Part shown: positions 27,914 to 37,344 of the stretch, piece after piece | How the letters are laid out: every line of letters begins with the position of its first letter | How positions within the stretch are numbered: position 1 is the stretch's first letter | Assembly: GCF_900460065.1 (NCBI RefSeq) | Contig: NZ_UAVD01000029.1 | Coordinates: forward strand, 310,001-374,000 | From: Streptomyces griseus | GTDB lineage: Bacteria; Actinomycetota; Actinomycetes; Streptomycetales; Streptomycetaceae | Length of the DNA: 64,000 bases | Reading direction: 5' to 3' | Notes under the pieces: generated by a model | The model's input: only the letters and a program-made list of their open reading frames with translations | Told to the model about the DNA's origin: nothing | Database searches by the model: none | Program-made: the position numbers and the translations under genes

Positions 27914-28061
27914 GGCCCCTGGGGATTCAGCCGTCGCACATCCCCGCTCCCCGCGGTGGTCACGTCGAATCCAGCCGGTGACGGAAGAAGTAAGGGGCCG
28001 GGCCGTCGCACCCCGCGACGGCCCGGCAGCGCCCCTCACCTCTTCGTCCCCGGAGACCGCC

Positions 28062-28910
28062 ATGACCGCGCTGCCCGTCGCCCCGCTCCCCGCCTCCGCG
28101 TTCGTCCCGACCCCCGACTCCGCCCCGGCCCCGCTCCCCGCCTCCGCCCCGGCCCCCGGTCCCGCAGGCGCCCCGGAACCGCCCTACCGGGTCTCCCTCG
28201 CCACCGGTCCCGAGGACGTACGCGCGGCCCAGCGCCTGCGCCACCTCGTGTTCGCCGGGGAACTCGGGGCCCGGCTGGAAGGGCCCGAGCCCGGCCTGGA
28301 CAGTGACGCCTTCGACGCGTACTGCGACCACCTGCTGGTGCGCGAGACCGCCACCGGGGACGTCGTCGCCACCTACCGGCTGCTGCCGCCGGACCGGGCC
28401 CGGATAGCCGGACGCCTCTACGCGGAGAGCGAGTTCGACCTCACCCGGCTCGCCCCGATCCGCGACGACCTGGTCGAGGTCGGCCGCTCCTGCGTCCACC
28501 CCGCACACCGCGACGGCGCGGTCATCGCCCTCGTCTGGGCCGGACTCGCCCGCTACATGGAGCGCACCGGCCACACCTGGATCGCGGGCTGCTGCTCCCT
28601 CCCCCTGGCCGACGGCGGGGCGAGCGCCGCCCGGAGCTGGAACACCGTCCGCGCGAGCCACCTCGCCCCGGAGAAGTACTGGGTCACCCCGCACCGCCTG
28701 TGGGACTCCTCCGCGCACGGCACCGGAACCGGCTCCAGGGCGGACCTCCCGCCGCTGCTCCGCGGCTACCTCCGGCTCGGCGCCCAGATCTGCGGAGCCC
28801 CCGCGTACGACCCCGACTTCGACGTCGCCGACCTGTACGTCCTGCTCTCGCTGCGCCGCACCGACCCGCGCTACCTGCGCCACTTCCTCTCCCTGGCCCC
28901 GTCGCGATGA
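28062..28910 (+). CDS. olsB: GNAT-type ornithine N-acyltransferase (OlsB-like)
   Basis: 282-aa acyl-ACP-dependent N-acyltransferase. After an Ala/Pro-rich N-terminal stretch (about 40 residues) comes an OlsB/autoinducer-synthase-like domain: VRAAQRLRHLVFAGELG, YCDHLLVRE, VATYRLLPPD, LVEVGRSCVHPAHRDGAVI and GYLRLGAQICGAPAYDPDFDVADLYVLL, the last a hallmark of the family. It adds a 3-hydroxy fatty acid to ornithine to make lyso-ornithine lipid. The start at 28062 has GGAG upstream. Its stop overlaps olsA (ATGA). Confidence 0.85.
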   Translation: MTALPVAPLPASAFVPTPDSAPAPLPASAPAPGPAGAPEPPYRVSLATGPEDVRAAQRLRHLVFAGELGARLEGPEPGLDSDAFDAYCDHLLVRETATGDVVATYRLLPPDRARIAGRLYAESEFDLTRLAPIRDDLVEVGRSCVHPAHRDGAVIALVWAGLARYMERTGHTWIAGCCSLPLADGGASAARSWNTVRASHLAPEKYWVTPHRLWDSSAHGTGTGSRADLPPLLRGYLRLGAQICGAPAYDPDFDVADLYVLLSLRRTDPRYLRHFLSLAPSR

Positions 28911-29788
28911 GCGTCTGGCTGCCCGTCGCCCCCTGCACCCCGGACGGCTGCGCCCGGCACACCGGAGCGGTACGCGCGCCGCTGCCCGCCGCCCTCCTGC
29001 TGCTGGCCGGCTGCGCACTGGTCCTGCTGGGCGTGGCATGCCTCCCGTCGGCCCTGCTCCTCGGGCCCGTCCCGCGCGGCCGTCTGACGCGCTGGTGGGC
29101 GCGCGCCGTCCCCCGGGCCTTCGGCGTACGCGTCAGCGTGCGGGGGCCGGCCCCGGAAGCCGTCACGGGCGGCGAACTCGTCGTCGCCAACCACATCTCC
29201 TGGCTCGACATCCCGCTGATCGCCTCCGTGCTGCCCGGCCGGACGGTCGCCAAGAGCGAGATCCGGCACTGGCCCCTGCTCGGCCCCCTCGCCGCCCTCG
29301 GCGGCACCCTGTTCATCGAACGCGACCGGCTGCGCGCCCTGCCCGCCGCCGTACGGGAGGTCGCCGCCGCCCTGCGTTCCGGCTCCCGGGTCGTGGCCTT
29401 CCCGGAGGGCAGCACCTGGTGCGGGCGGGACGGCGGCGCGTTCCGGCCCGCCGTCTTCCAGGCGGCGATCGACGCCGGTGCGACGGTCCGGCCGGTCCGC
29501 ATCGCCTACCGCACCGCGGAGCACCGCTTCGGGCCTGCCTCGGGCGCCGTCGCCTTCGTCGGGTCCGACCCGCTCGCGGCCTCCCTGTGGCGGGTGGTGC
29601 GGGCGGGCGGGCTCACCGCCCGGGTCGACGTCCTCGCGCCGATCCCCGTGGACGGCGGGGACGACCGCCGCGCCCTGGCCCGCAGAGCACGAGCGGCCGT
29701 CCTCGGACCCCAAGGCCCGCTCCGGCCCCGTCAGACCGCCGTGGCCAGCGACAGGGCGAACCGCCCCGCCGAGTCCGTCCACCACTGA
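28907..29788 (+). CDS. olsA: 1-acyl-glycerol-3-phosphate/lyso-ornithine-lipid acyltransferase (OlsA/PlsC-like)
   Basis: 293-aa membrane acyltransferase. One or two N-terminal hydrophobic segments precede the PlsC domain with NHISWLD (HxxxxD catalytic motif, near residue 98), TLFIERDR (about 142) and VVAFPEGSTW (about 165). Coupled by ATGA to olsB, it would add the second acyl chain and complete ornithine lipid, a phosphorus-free membrane lipid. Its 3' end overlaps the convergent egtD gene by 58 bp. Confidence 0.85.
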   Translation: MSVWLPVAPCTPDGCARHTGAVRAPLPAALLLLAGCALVLLGVACLPSALLLGPVPRGRLTRWWARAVPRAFGVRVSVRGPAPEAVTGGELVVANHISWLDIPLIASVLPGRTVAKSEIRHWPLLGPLAALGGTLFIERDRLRALPAAVREVAAALRSGSRVVAFPEGSTWCGRDGGAFRPAVFQAAIDAGATVRPVRIAYRTAEHRFGPASGAVAFVGSDPLAASLWRVVRAGGLTARVDVLAPIPVDGGDDRRALARRARAAVLGPQGPLRPRQTAVASDRANRPAESVHH

Positions 29789-30693
29789 GTCAGCCGCATC
29801 CCGGCGGCGGCCAGCTCCTCACGGACGTCCTCCCGCCGGAACTTCGCCGACACCTCCGTACGCAGCTCCTCACCGGCCTCGAACGGCACCACGAGGTCCA
29901 GCTCACGGATCTTGACGTTCAGCGCCCGCCGGGCCCGCAGCCGCATCTCGATCCACCGGTCCCGCGGGTTCCACACCGCGAGGTGATCGAAGTCGTCGAG
30001 CGGGAAGTCGGCCCCCAGCTCACGGTTGACGACGCTGAGGACGTTCTTGTTGAAGGCCGCCGTCACCCCGGCCGCGTCGTCGTACGCGGCCACCAGCGTC
30101 TCCTCGTCCTTCACCAGGTCCGTGCCGAGGAGCAGCGCGTCGCCCGGCGAGAGCAGCGAGCGCACCGACCGGAGGAACCCCGCCCGCTCCTCCGGCAGCA
30201 GATTGCCGATGGTGCCCCCCAGGAACACCACCAGCCGGGGGCCCGGCGTCCCCGGCAGGGCCAGGCCGCCGGTGAAGTCGGCGATCAGCGCGTGGACGGA
30301 CAGGCCGGGGTGCTCGACGAGCAGCGACTCGGCCGCCCCCGTCAGCGCGCTCTCGCTCACGTCCACGGGGACGTAACTGTGCAACTCGGGGAGCACGTCC
30401 AGCAGATGACGGGTCTTCTCGGACGAACCCGAGCCCAGCTCGATCACCGTCCGGGCGCCCGACGCCGCGGCGATCTCCTCGGCGCGCGCCTGGAGGATCT
30501 CCCGTTCGGCACGGGTCGGGTAGTACTCCGGCAGCCGGGTGATCTCCTCGAACAGCTCGCTGCCGCGGGCGTCGTAGAACCACTTCGGCGGCAGGGTCTT
30601 GGGGTGCCGGGTCAGGCCGCTGAGGACGTCGGCGCGCAGCGCCGCGCCCGTCGCGTCCACCGGCAGGGTGCGGGTCAACAGGAAGGGACTCAC
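29731..30693 (-). CDS. egtD: L-histidine N-alpha-methyltransferase
   Basis: 320-aa SAM-dependent methyltransferase that makes hercynine from histidine, the first step of ergothioneine synthesis. Signature blocks: LPPKWFYDARGSELFEEIT, LPEYYPTRAEREIL, VIELGSGSSEKTRHLL (SAM motif), FLGGTIGNL and AFNKNVLSVVNRELGADF. Length matches the family. The GTG at 30693 overlaps the egtC stop (GTGA). It is the last gene of egtABCD; its 3' end overlaps olsA tail to tail. Confidence 0.96.
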   Translation of the reverse strand: MSPFLLTRTLPVDATGAALRADVLSGLTRHPKTLPPKWFYDARGSELFEEITRLPEYYPTRAEREILQARAEEIAAASGARTVIELGSGSSEKTRHLLDVLPELHSYVPVDVSESALTGAAESLLVEHPGLSVHALIADFTGGLALPGTPGPRLVVFLGGTIGNLLPEERAGFLRSVRSLLSPGDALLLGTDLVKDEETLVAAYDDAAGVTAAFNKNVLSVVNRELGADFPLDDFDHLAVWNPRDRWIEMRLRARRALNVKIRELDLVVPFEAGEELRTEVSAKFRREDVREELAAAGMRLTQWWTDSAGRFALSLATAV

Positions 30694-31445
30694 GCGGTGG
30701 GCTCCTTGAGCGGGGTGAGCAGGACGTCCGTGGAGGTCGCGACCAGCAGCGTGCGGTCGGGGACCTCGCGCCAGAGCGGGTCGTCGTCGTAGGGCTCCGA
30801 GGCGACCGCGGTGCGCCGGCCCGGTGTCGTGAGGTACCAGAGGGTGTCGCCCCAGGCGGTCGCCGTGATCGTCTCCCCATCGGTGAGGAGCAGATTCAGC
30901 CGGGAGCCGGGCGCGGCGGCCGCGACCTCCCGCACGGTCTCCGCGACGGCCCGCGGCGCATCGTCGCCGGCGTCGGTCCGGTGGCGGATCAGCGCCCAGA
31001 TCAGCGCCGAGTCGTTGCGGGCGGCCAGCGCCAGGAGCCGCTCGGCGGGCAGGGCGGCGGCCGCGTCGGCGAGCGACCCGGGCCAGCCCCGCACCATCCC
31101 GTTGTGGCTGAACAGCTGCCGCCCGGCGGTGTACGGCGCGGCCGCGGCCTCCCCGTCCGCACCCGCCTCGGTGGCATCCCGCACGGCGGCGAGCAGTGCG
31201 GTGCTGCGCACCACCCGGGCCAGATCGGCGAAGGTCTCGTCGCCCCATATCGGTCCCTGACGGCGGTAGCGACCGGGCACCGGGTCCCCTTCGGCGTACC
31301 AACCGACCCCGAAGCCGTCCGCGTTCACCGTGCCGTGGCGTTGGCGGCGCGGCGCCCAGGACTGCCGCACCAGGGCGTGCGGAGGCCGCAGCAGAATTTC
31401 GCCGAGTGCCACGGGATCGCCCACGTAGGCGATGTGACGGCACAT
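30690..31445 (-). CDS. egtC: Ergothioneine amidohydrolase EgtC
   Basis: 251-aa class II glutamine amidotransferase-like hydrolase. Cys2 immediately after Met (MCRHIAYVG) becomes the N-terminal nucleophile; NADGFGVGWY, LFSHNGMVRGW and the LNLLLTDG block complete the Ntn fold. It removes glutamate from the gamma-glutamyl hercynylcysteine sulfoxide made by EgtB. The ATG shares one base with the egtB stop (TGATG). Confidence 0.95.
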   Translation of the reverse strand: MCRHIAYVGDPVALGEILLRPPHALVRQSWAPRRQRHGTVNADGFGVGWYAEGDPVPGRYRRQGPIWGDETFADLARVVRSTALLAAVRDATEAGADGEAAAAPYTAGRQLFSHNGMVRGWPGSLADAAAALPAERLLALAARNDSALIWALIRHRTDAGDDAPRAVAETVREVAAAAPGSRLNLLLTDGETITATAWGDTLWYLTTPGRRTAVASEPYDDDPLWREVPDRTLLVATSTDVLLTPLKEPTA

Positions 31446-32848
31446 CAGGCGCTCCTCGCGGTGCGGAAGCCGGAGAAGATCTGCCGCCGTACCGGAAGGT
31501 CCCAGTTGCGGAAGGTGCCCCGGCAGGCGACCTCGCCCACGGCGAACGACCCGCCGCGCAGCACCTTGTGCCCCGGCCCGAAGAACACTTCCGAATACTC
31601 GCGGTAGGGAAAGGCCACGAACCCCGGATAGGGCAGGAAGTCGCTGGAGGTCCACTCCCACACGTCACCGATCAGCTGCCCCGCCCCCGAGGGGGAACGC
31701 CCCGCCGGATAGGCGCCGGACCGGGCCGGCCGCAGGTGGCGCTGGCCCAGGTTGGCCCGCTCCGGCGTCGGGTCCCCGTCGCCCCACGGGTAGCGCCGGG
31801 AGCGGTCGGAGACGGGGTCGTGACGGGCGGCCTTCTCCCACTCGCTCTCGGTGGGCAGTCGCCGGCCGGCCCAGCGGGCGTACGCGTCCGCCTCGTACCA
31901 GCTGACGTGCAGCACCGGCTCGTCCTGGGGTACCGGCTCGGTCACCCCGAACCGGCGGCGCAGCCACTGTCCCGCCTCCCGCCGCCAGAACAGCGGTGCG
32001 GTCAGGTCGTGTTCACGGACCATGGCCCAGCCCTCGGGGGCCCACCAGCGGCTGTCCCCGTACCCGCCGTCCTCGATGAAGCGAAGGTAGGCGCCACAGG
32101 TGACCGGTGAGGTGTCCAGGTGGAACGCCGCCACCTCGCGCCGGTGGGCGGGCCGCTCGTTGTCCAGGGCCCACGGCTCGGCCGAGGTGCCCATCGTGAA
32201 CGGGCCGCCGGGAACCAGCACTTCGTCCCCGAGCACCTCGGCCTCGACGGGCGCGGGCGGCTCGGGCGCGGTGAGCGCGGCGGGTCCCGAGCGCAGCTGA
32301 TGGGTGATCAGCATCGTCTCGTCGTGCTGCTGTTCGTGCTGGGCGATCATGCCGAAGGCGAACCCGGCCCGCTCCAACGGGCGTCCGCCCTCGTGCAGCG
32401 GTACGCCCTCCAGCAGGTCCAGTGCCCGCCCCCGCACGTCGGAGGCGTAGGTCCTGGCCTCGGCCGGTGCCAGCAGCGGCAGCGAGGGGCGCGAGGCACG
32501 GGAGTGCTCGAAGGCGTTGTAGAGACCGTCGATCTCCGGGCGCAGCGCCTGGCGGCCGCCGACGGCGCGCAGCAGCCACTGCTCCTCCTGGTTGCCGATG
32601 TGCGCCAGGTCCCAGACCAGTGGCGACATCAACGGGGAGTGCTGAGCGGTCAGTTCGCCGTCGTCCACGCTGTCGGTGAGCAGGGCGGTGCGCTCGCGCG
32701 CGGACAGCAGCGCTGCGAGGGCCTGCCGCCGCAGCGCCTCCGGATCGATGCCGGCTGCGACGGGGAACCCGGTCGACGCGGTGGAGCCGGCCGGATCGAA
32801 GGCGTCGGAGTGTTCGCGGTGCCGGGTGCCTTCACGGTGATCGGTCAT
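31445..32848 (-). CDS. egtB: Ergothioneine sulfoxide synthase EgtB
   Basis: 467-aa non-haem iron enzyme joining gamma-glutamylcysteine and hercynine with O2. An N-terminal DinB-like domain supplies iron ligands (His in VWDLAHIGNQEEQW and HEQQH in IAQHEQQHDETM), and a C-terminal FGE/sulfatase-modifying-factor domain contains PVTCGAYLRFIEDGGY, HVSWYEADAYARWAGRRLPTE-type and VWEWTSSDFLPYPGF blocks. It overlaps egtA (ATGA) and egtC (TGATG). Confidence 0.96.
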   Translation of the reverse strand: MTDHREGTRHREHSDAFDPAGSTASTGFPVAAGIDPEALRRQALAALLSARERTALLTDSVDDGELTAQHSPLMSPLVWDLAHIGNQEEQWLLRAVGGRQALRPEIDGLYNAFEHSRASRPSLPLLAPAEARTYASDVRGRALDLLEGVPLHEGGRPLERAGFAFGMIAQHEQQHDETMLITHQLRSGPAALTAPEPPAPVEAEVLGDEVLVPGGPFTMGTSAEPWALDNERPAHRREVAAFHLDTSPVTCGAYLRFIEDGGYGDSRWWAPEGWAMVREHDLTAPLFWRREAGQWLRRRFGVTEPVPQDEPVLHVSWYEADAYARWAGRRLPTESEWEKAARHDPVSDRSRRYPWGDGDPTPERANLGQRHLRPARSGAYPAGRSPSGAGQLIGDVWEWTSSDFLPYPGFVAFPYREYSEVFFGPGHKVLRGGSFAVGEVACRGTFRNWDLPVRRQIFSGFRTARSA

Positions 32849-34215
32849 GCGGTGGCCGCCTTTCCGGAACGCGGCGGGGTGTGATCGCTCAGCGGGCCCG
32901 GACCGCTCAGCAGGTCCTGATCGGACGACAGGCCCCGATGGCTCAGCTCGCCCGGCTCGGGCAGGTCGTCGGCCGGACATCGGCCCCGGGCGACATAGCG
33001 GTCGGTGAAGGCGGCCACGGTGTCCCGGACCGCCCCGCTCGCTCCCATCCGCTCCAGGGCCGGCAGCGCGGCCCCGAAACAGGCGGTGGCGGCGCCCCGC
33101 AGCTCCGGGTCGGCGAGCCCCTCGCGGGCGGCCGTCGTCCAGAGCGCATTGCGCGGTGCGGCAGATGCGTCCGATGCCTCGGCCAGCGGCTTCAGGGTGC
33201 GGTACACGGTCTCGGCGGCCTCCGGGTCGTCGAACAGGGCCGTGGCGACGGCGAGCGGCACCAGCCACCCGTCGGGACCGCTCTGCGCGTCGATCATGCG
33301 CAGTTCGAGGTGACCGCGCGGTCGGACCGGGGGGAACAGCGTGGTGAGGTGGTAGTCGAGATCGGCCCGCACCGGCGGCCGGGGCGACCCGGTACGGATC
33401 CACTCGCGGAAGGTGAGCCCCTCCGGCACCTCCCACGGGCCCTCCTCGCGCCGGATGCACAGCACGGTCGTGTCCAGCACGTGCGCGGCCCAGGCCTCGC
33501 GCGGCGCACGCCCGGAGCCCGGCGCCAGGGTCCGGACCGGATCCAGATCGGCCCACAGCGACTGCCGGGTGGAACGCCAGCCCGTCCGACGGCCCTGCCG
33601 GAACGGGGAATTCGCGAACGCGGCGACCAGCACCGCGCCCAGCAGGTGCGCGAGCTGCCAGCGCCGCCCGTAACCGAGCGGCCCCGGCTCCTCCTCGCCC
33701 GCGTCCAGGCAGACCTGGACCGACGCGGAGGTGCACATCATCGCCCGCCCCGCGGGACCCGTACGGTCCAGCGCGGCCTCCATCGCCTCGTAGCGGGGTT
33801 CCCGCAGCCTGCGGAGCGGCGCCTGCCACGGGTCGACACCGAGCCCGACCGGTGCGAGCCCCGCCGTGTCGAGCGCGGCACGGACCGCCGCCAGATCGGC
33901 GGCGGTGGTGTCGACGCACTCCATGAGGGATCCGGCGGGCTGCGAGCTGAGCTCCAGTTGCCCGCCCGGCTCGAACGTCAGCGCCGCGCTCAGCGGCAGC
34001 GCGCGGACCGCCTCGACGGCGCGGTCCAGCCGTTCCTGGCCGACCGGAAGGTCAGGCCGTTCCCGGTCGTGGATGAGCCATTCGAGCTCCACCCCGACGG
34101 TTCGGGGCGGGCCCGTCTTGAAACATATGCCGCGCAGTAAATCCTCTGCCCCGCTCTCGTCGAGGGGGGCGGCGTCCGGGCGCGAACCGTTCGCGCCGGA
34201 AATGTCCCAGCCCAT
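32845..34215 (-). CDS. egtA: Glutamate-cysteine ligase EgtA
   Basis: 456-aa GCS2-type ligase producing gamma-glutamylcysteine for EgtB. Blocks: VGVELEWLIHD (ATP/Glu site), FEPGGQLELSSQPA, MMCTSASVQVCLDAG, FANSPFRQGRRTGWRSTRQ and LELRMIDAQSG. ATG at 34215 has GGAGG upstream; the longer frame to 34347 is not supported. It heads the tightly overlapped egtABCD operon and is divergent from the TIGR02452 gene, so promoters for both lie in 34216-34361. Confidence 0.94.
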   Translation of the reverse strand: MGWDISGANGSRPDAAPLDESGAEDLLRGICFKTGPPRTVGVELEWLIHDRERPDLPVGQERLDRAVEAVRALPLSAALTFEPGGQLELSSQPAGSLMECVDTTAADLAAVRAALDTAGLAPVGLGVDPWQAPLRRLREPRYEAMEAALDRTGPAGRAMMCTSASVQVCLDAGEEEPGPLGYGRRWQLAHLLGAVLVAAFANSPFRQGRRTGWRSTRQSLWADLDPVRTLAPGSGRAPREAWAAHVLDTTVLCIRREEGPWEVPEGLTFREWIRTGSPRPPVRADLDYHLTTLFPPVRPRGHLELRMIDAQSGPDGWLVPLAVATALFDDPEAAETVYRTLKPLAEASDASAAPRNALWTTAAREGLADPELRGAATACFGAALPALERMGASGAVRDTVAAFTDRYVARGRCPADDLPEPGELSHRGLSSDQDLLSGPGPLSDHTPPRSGKAATA

Positions 34216-34361
34216 GGGGGCCTCCTTCTCAGCCGCGTACCTACCAGCCAAACCCGTACCCGGAGATCGCACAAGGGTGCCCCCGAGCCAGAAGAATCCG
34301 GTTGCACCCAGGCCGGGTTCCCCGTCAGCATGCCCCGTATGCACCACACGGGGGAGCGCGA

Positions 34362-35183
34362 GTGAGCGCGCGGCTGCGCGGTATCGCGCGGGACACGGAA
34401 GCGGTCGTCGAGGCCGGGAGATATCGCAACGCGGCAGGTCAGGACGTGCCCATCGGACGGGCCGTGGCCGCCGCGCTGTCGGGCACCAAGCTCTACGGGC
34501 CGGAACCGGTGCACGTCGCCGCCCTGGACACCGACCGGACCCCGCGCATCGAGGTCACCGGCGAGAGCAGCCTCGCCGCGGCCCGCCGGATGACCGGCGA
34601 GGCCCCCGGCCGGGTCGCCGTCCTCAGCTTCGCCTCGGCCCGCAACCCCGGCGGCGGCTACCTCAACGGCGCGCAGGCGCAGGAGGAGGCCCTGTGCCGC
34701 GCCTCGGCCCTCCACGCGACCCTCCTGCGCGCCCCCGAGTACTACGCGCACCACCGCGCGGAGCGCGGCGCCTTCTACACCGACCGGGTGATCCACTCGC
34801 CCGGGGTACCGGTCTTCCGCGACGACCGCGGCGCGTTCCTGGACGCCCCGTACACCGTCGGCTTCCTCACCTCACCCGCGCCCAACGCCGGGGTGATCCG
34901 CCGGCAGACCCCCGAGGAGGCCCACCGCGTCCCGGCGGTCCTGGCCTCGCGCGCCGAACGGGTACTGGAGGTCGCGGCCGTACGGGGCTACCGCAGGCTG
35001 GTCCTGGGGGCCTGGGGCTGCGGGGTCTTCCAGAACGAGCCCGCACAGGTGGCGCGGGCGTTCCGGGCGCTGCTCGGCGAGGGCGGCCGGTTCGGGGGCC
35101 ACTTCGAGCAGATCGTCTTCGGGATCCTGGACCGGGCCCCCGAATCCGCCGCCCGGGCCGCCTTCGCCCGCGCCTTCACCTGA
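34362..35183 (+). CDS. TIGR02452 family protein (macrodomain-like)
   Basis: 273-aa protein of the TIGR02452/DUF2263 family. It starts ARLRGIARDTEAVVEAGRY, then the signature VLSFASARNPGGGYLNGAQAQEEALCRASAL-type block (residues about 88-118), and a C-terminal LVLGAWGCGVFQNEPAQVA, which resembles the phosphate loop of macrodomains. The fold suggests ADP-ribose binding or hydrolysis; function is unproven. GTG start at 34362 with GGGGAG upstream. Confidence 0.88.
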   Translation: MSARLRGIARDTEAVVEAGRYRNAAGQDVPIGRAVAAALSGTKLYGPEPVHVAALDTDRTPRIEVTGESSLAAARRMTGEAPGRVAVLSFASARNPGGGYLNGAQAQEEALCRASALHATLLRAPEYYAHHRAERGAFYTDRVIHSPGVPVFRDDRGAFLDAPYTVGFLTSPAPNAGVIRRQTPEEAHRVPAVLASRAERVLEVAAVRGYRRLVLGAWGCGVFQNEPAQVARAFRALLGEGGRFGGHFEQIVFGILDRAPESAARAAFARAFT

Positions 35184-35296
35184 CCCGGGGCCGGCGGCGC
35201 TGCCGTGCCAGGCGGGGGCACCACCGCCGCACCGCCTTCGGCGTCGCAGGCTCCCGCCGCACCGCCTCTCGTCCCGCCGCCTCCCGCCCTGGCCGC

Positions 35297-35764
35297 TCAG
35301 CTCCAGCCGTACCGCTCGCGCAGCCGCCCCGCGACCCGGTCGAACCGCTCCCGGTCCAGGGCGCACGCCTCCCGGCGCATCCCGTCCTCATGGACCCGCA
35401 GCACCCGGTCGAGACCGGCCCAGGACGGGCGCCCCGAGCTGTCCCAGGGGCCCGCGCCCAGTGCCACCCACTCGTGCTCCCCGTCGTGCCGCTTGCTGGA
35501 GAGCTGCACGCCGAGCAGCGTGCCCGCCTCCTCCCGGGCCACCACGAGCACCGGGCGGTCCTTTCCCCGTCCGTCGTTCTCCTCGAAAGGCACCCAGGTC
35601 CAGACGATCTCGCCGGGATCGGGATCCCCGTCGCGATCGGGGGCGTAGGAGGTGCGCACGGGGCCCACGTCGTCGGTGTCGGCCTCCGTCGTGGCCGTCG
35701 GCCCGCTGCTGCCGGGCACGTCAAAGGGGTTGTCGGAACGGTACGCGCTGTCGTGGAACGTCAT
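35297..35764 (-). CDS. PemK/MazF-like toxin-type protein
   Basis: 155-aa protein with an acidic, disordered N-terminal third and a PemK/MazF barrel: IVWTWVPFEENDGRGKDRPVLVV (family-typical GKxRPxLVV), LLGVQLSSKRH and WVALGAGPWD. MazF proteins are sequence-specific ribonucleases. No small antitoxin gene is adjacent on either side. The long acidic N-terminus could take that role in cis, or the protein may be a domesticated relative; both are inference. ATG at 35764. Confidence 0.78.
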   Translation of the reverse strand: MTFHDSAYRSDNPFDVPGSSGPTATTEADTDDVGPVRTSYAPDRDGDPDPGEIVWTWVPFEENDGRGKDRPVLVVAREEAGTLLGVQLSSKRHDGEHEWVALGAGPWDSSGRPSWAGLDRVLRVHEDGMRREACALDRERFDRVAGRLRERYGWS

Positions 35765-35909
35765 CGCAACACCGTAGAACCCCCACCGCCCGATCCCGGG
35801 AGCGGGGCGTCGGGCCGGGGTCGCGGGGCGGCGTTCCGGCCACCGTGACCGGAGCTGCGGGGCCCGGGCCGAAACCCGATCCCACGGGTCTGGAAGACTG
35901 CCCGACGCC

Positions 35910-36932
35910 ATGAGCCAGTTACCCAAGCAGCCCGCCGAAGTCTCCGTTCCGACCAGCGCCGATGTCGCGCGCCTCGCCGGAGTGTCCCGGGCCACCGTGT
36001 CGTACGTACTGAACAACAACGCCACCGTCCGGATCAGCGAACCCACCCGACGCCGGGTCAGGGAGGCCGCCCTCCAGCTCGGTTACGTTCCGCACGCGGC
36101 TGCCCGCAGTCTGCGCGCCGGACACAGCCGCATGGTCCTGCTGCCCTCCGGCCACATACCGGCGGGACCCCTGCACCAGTACTTCTTCGAGGAACTCCAG
36201 TCCGGGCTGCGCCGCCTGGACTACACCGTCGTCCAGTACGGCAGCGTCGGTCTCACCGCCGACGAGGCGGCCACGGCCTGGGCGGAACTGCGGCCCGTCG
36301 CCGTCGTCGTACCGCCGGGCATCGCCCTCACCCCCCACGGCACGGGCATCCTGACCCGCTCCGGGGCCAAGGCGGTGATCACCCTGGGCCCCGGCCCGGT
36401 GGCCGGAGCACACGGCCTGGTCATGGACCAACGCCAGGTCGGCGCCAGCGCGGTGGAACACCTGCTGGCCCGCGGCCGTCGCCACATCGGCGTGGTCATG
36501 CCCGAGGAACCGGGCCGGGTGCCCTTCTCCGAACCCCGCCTCATCGGTGCGCGGCGCGTGGCCGAACCGGCGGGGGCCCGGGTGTGCCCGCTGCCCCTGC
36601 GGTACGAGGAGGAGTCCGCCCAACAGCTGGCCGCCCGCTGGCCGGAGCTGGGACTGGACGCGGTGTTCGCGTACAACGACGAGTACGCCATGCTGCTGAT
36701 GCGGGCCCTCCAGGACGCCGGGGTGGACGTGCCCGCCGACACGGCGGTGATCGGCGCCGACGACTCCCTCATCGGCCGGCTGCTGCGCCCCCGGCTGAGC
36801 ACCGTCCGGATGGAGCTCGCCATGCCGCAGCCGCTGGCCGAGACGATCGACCGCATGGTGCAGTACCCGGGCGGACCACCGGTCCATCAGGACCTGCTCC
36901 GCACCAGCGCCGTGCACCGGGAATCCAGCTGA
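35910..36932 (+). CDS. LacI-family transcriptional regulator
   Basis: 340-aa repressor-type protein. An N-terminal LacI HTH (about 15-60: TSADVARLAGVSRATVSYVLNN) precedes a periplasmic-binding-like effector domain (about 70-335) with VVVPPGIAL, HIGVVMPEEPGR and AVFAYNDEYAMLLMRALQDAG. No sugar transporter or enzyme operon is adjacent, so the target is unknown. Confidence 0.9.
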   Translation: MSQLPKQPAEVSVPTSADVARLAGVSRATVSYVLNNNATVRISEPTRRRVREAALQLGYVPHAAARSLRAGHSRMVLLPSGHIPAGPLHQYFFEELQSGLRRLDYTVVQYGSVGLTADEAATAWAELRPVAVVVPPGIALTPHGTGILTRSGAKAVITLGPGPVAGAHGLVMDQRQVGASAVEHLLARGRRHIGVVMPEEPGRVPFSEPRLIGARRVAEPAGARVCPLPLRYEEESAQQLAARWPELGLDAVFAYNDEYAMLLMRALQDAGVDVPADTAVIGADDSLIGRLLRPRLSTVRMELAMPQPLAETIDRMVQYPGGPPVHQDLLRTSAVHRESS

Positions 36933-36987
36933 CCGCCTCCGGCGCGACGACATGCGCGAGGCGCGCCGGATGTCTAGCGTCGGAGGC

Positions 36988-37260
36988 ATGAGCCACCCGC
37001 AGAGTTACGAACTCCTCCTGATCCCCGACCACAGCAGGACACGGACCGGGGCCCCCGGACGGCCGATCCGGTCCGCGGTCGTCGCCGCCACCGGCGAGAC
37101 GGGGGCCTCGGGCTACCCCCGGTACGCGGGCGAGGGCATGGAGGCGGACGTCGACCCGGAGACCCGGACGGTGGAGGCCGTGCTCATCGACGGCGAGGAA
37201 CTGGACTACGGCATGTCGGTCCGCGTCGCCGGGGCCCAGGGAGAGCGCCCGGCGTCCTGA
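36988..37260 (+). CDS. Small hypothetical protein
   Basis: 90-aa soluble protein beginning MSHPQSYELLLIPDHSRT, with GASGYPRYAGEGMEADVD and YGMSVRVAG. It has the look of small beta-rich Streptomyces proteins such as DUF6296, but I cannot confirm this. The ATG at 36988 has CGGAGG upstream. A very strong hairpin follows. Confidence 0.6.
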   Translation: MSHPQSYELLLIPDHSRTRTGAPGRPIRSAVVAATGETGASGYPRYAGEGMEADVDPETRTVEAVLIDGEELDYGMSVRVAGAQGERPAS

Positions 37261-37344
37261 GAACGACACAAGCGAAGGAGCGGGGGAGGCGCGGGGCCGA
37301 CAGCCCCGGGAGAGCCCGGCTCCGCGCCCCCTCCGGGCACGACC

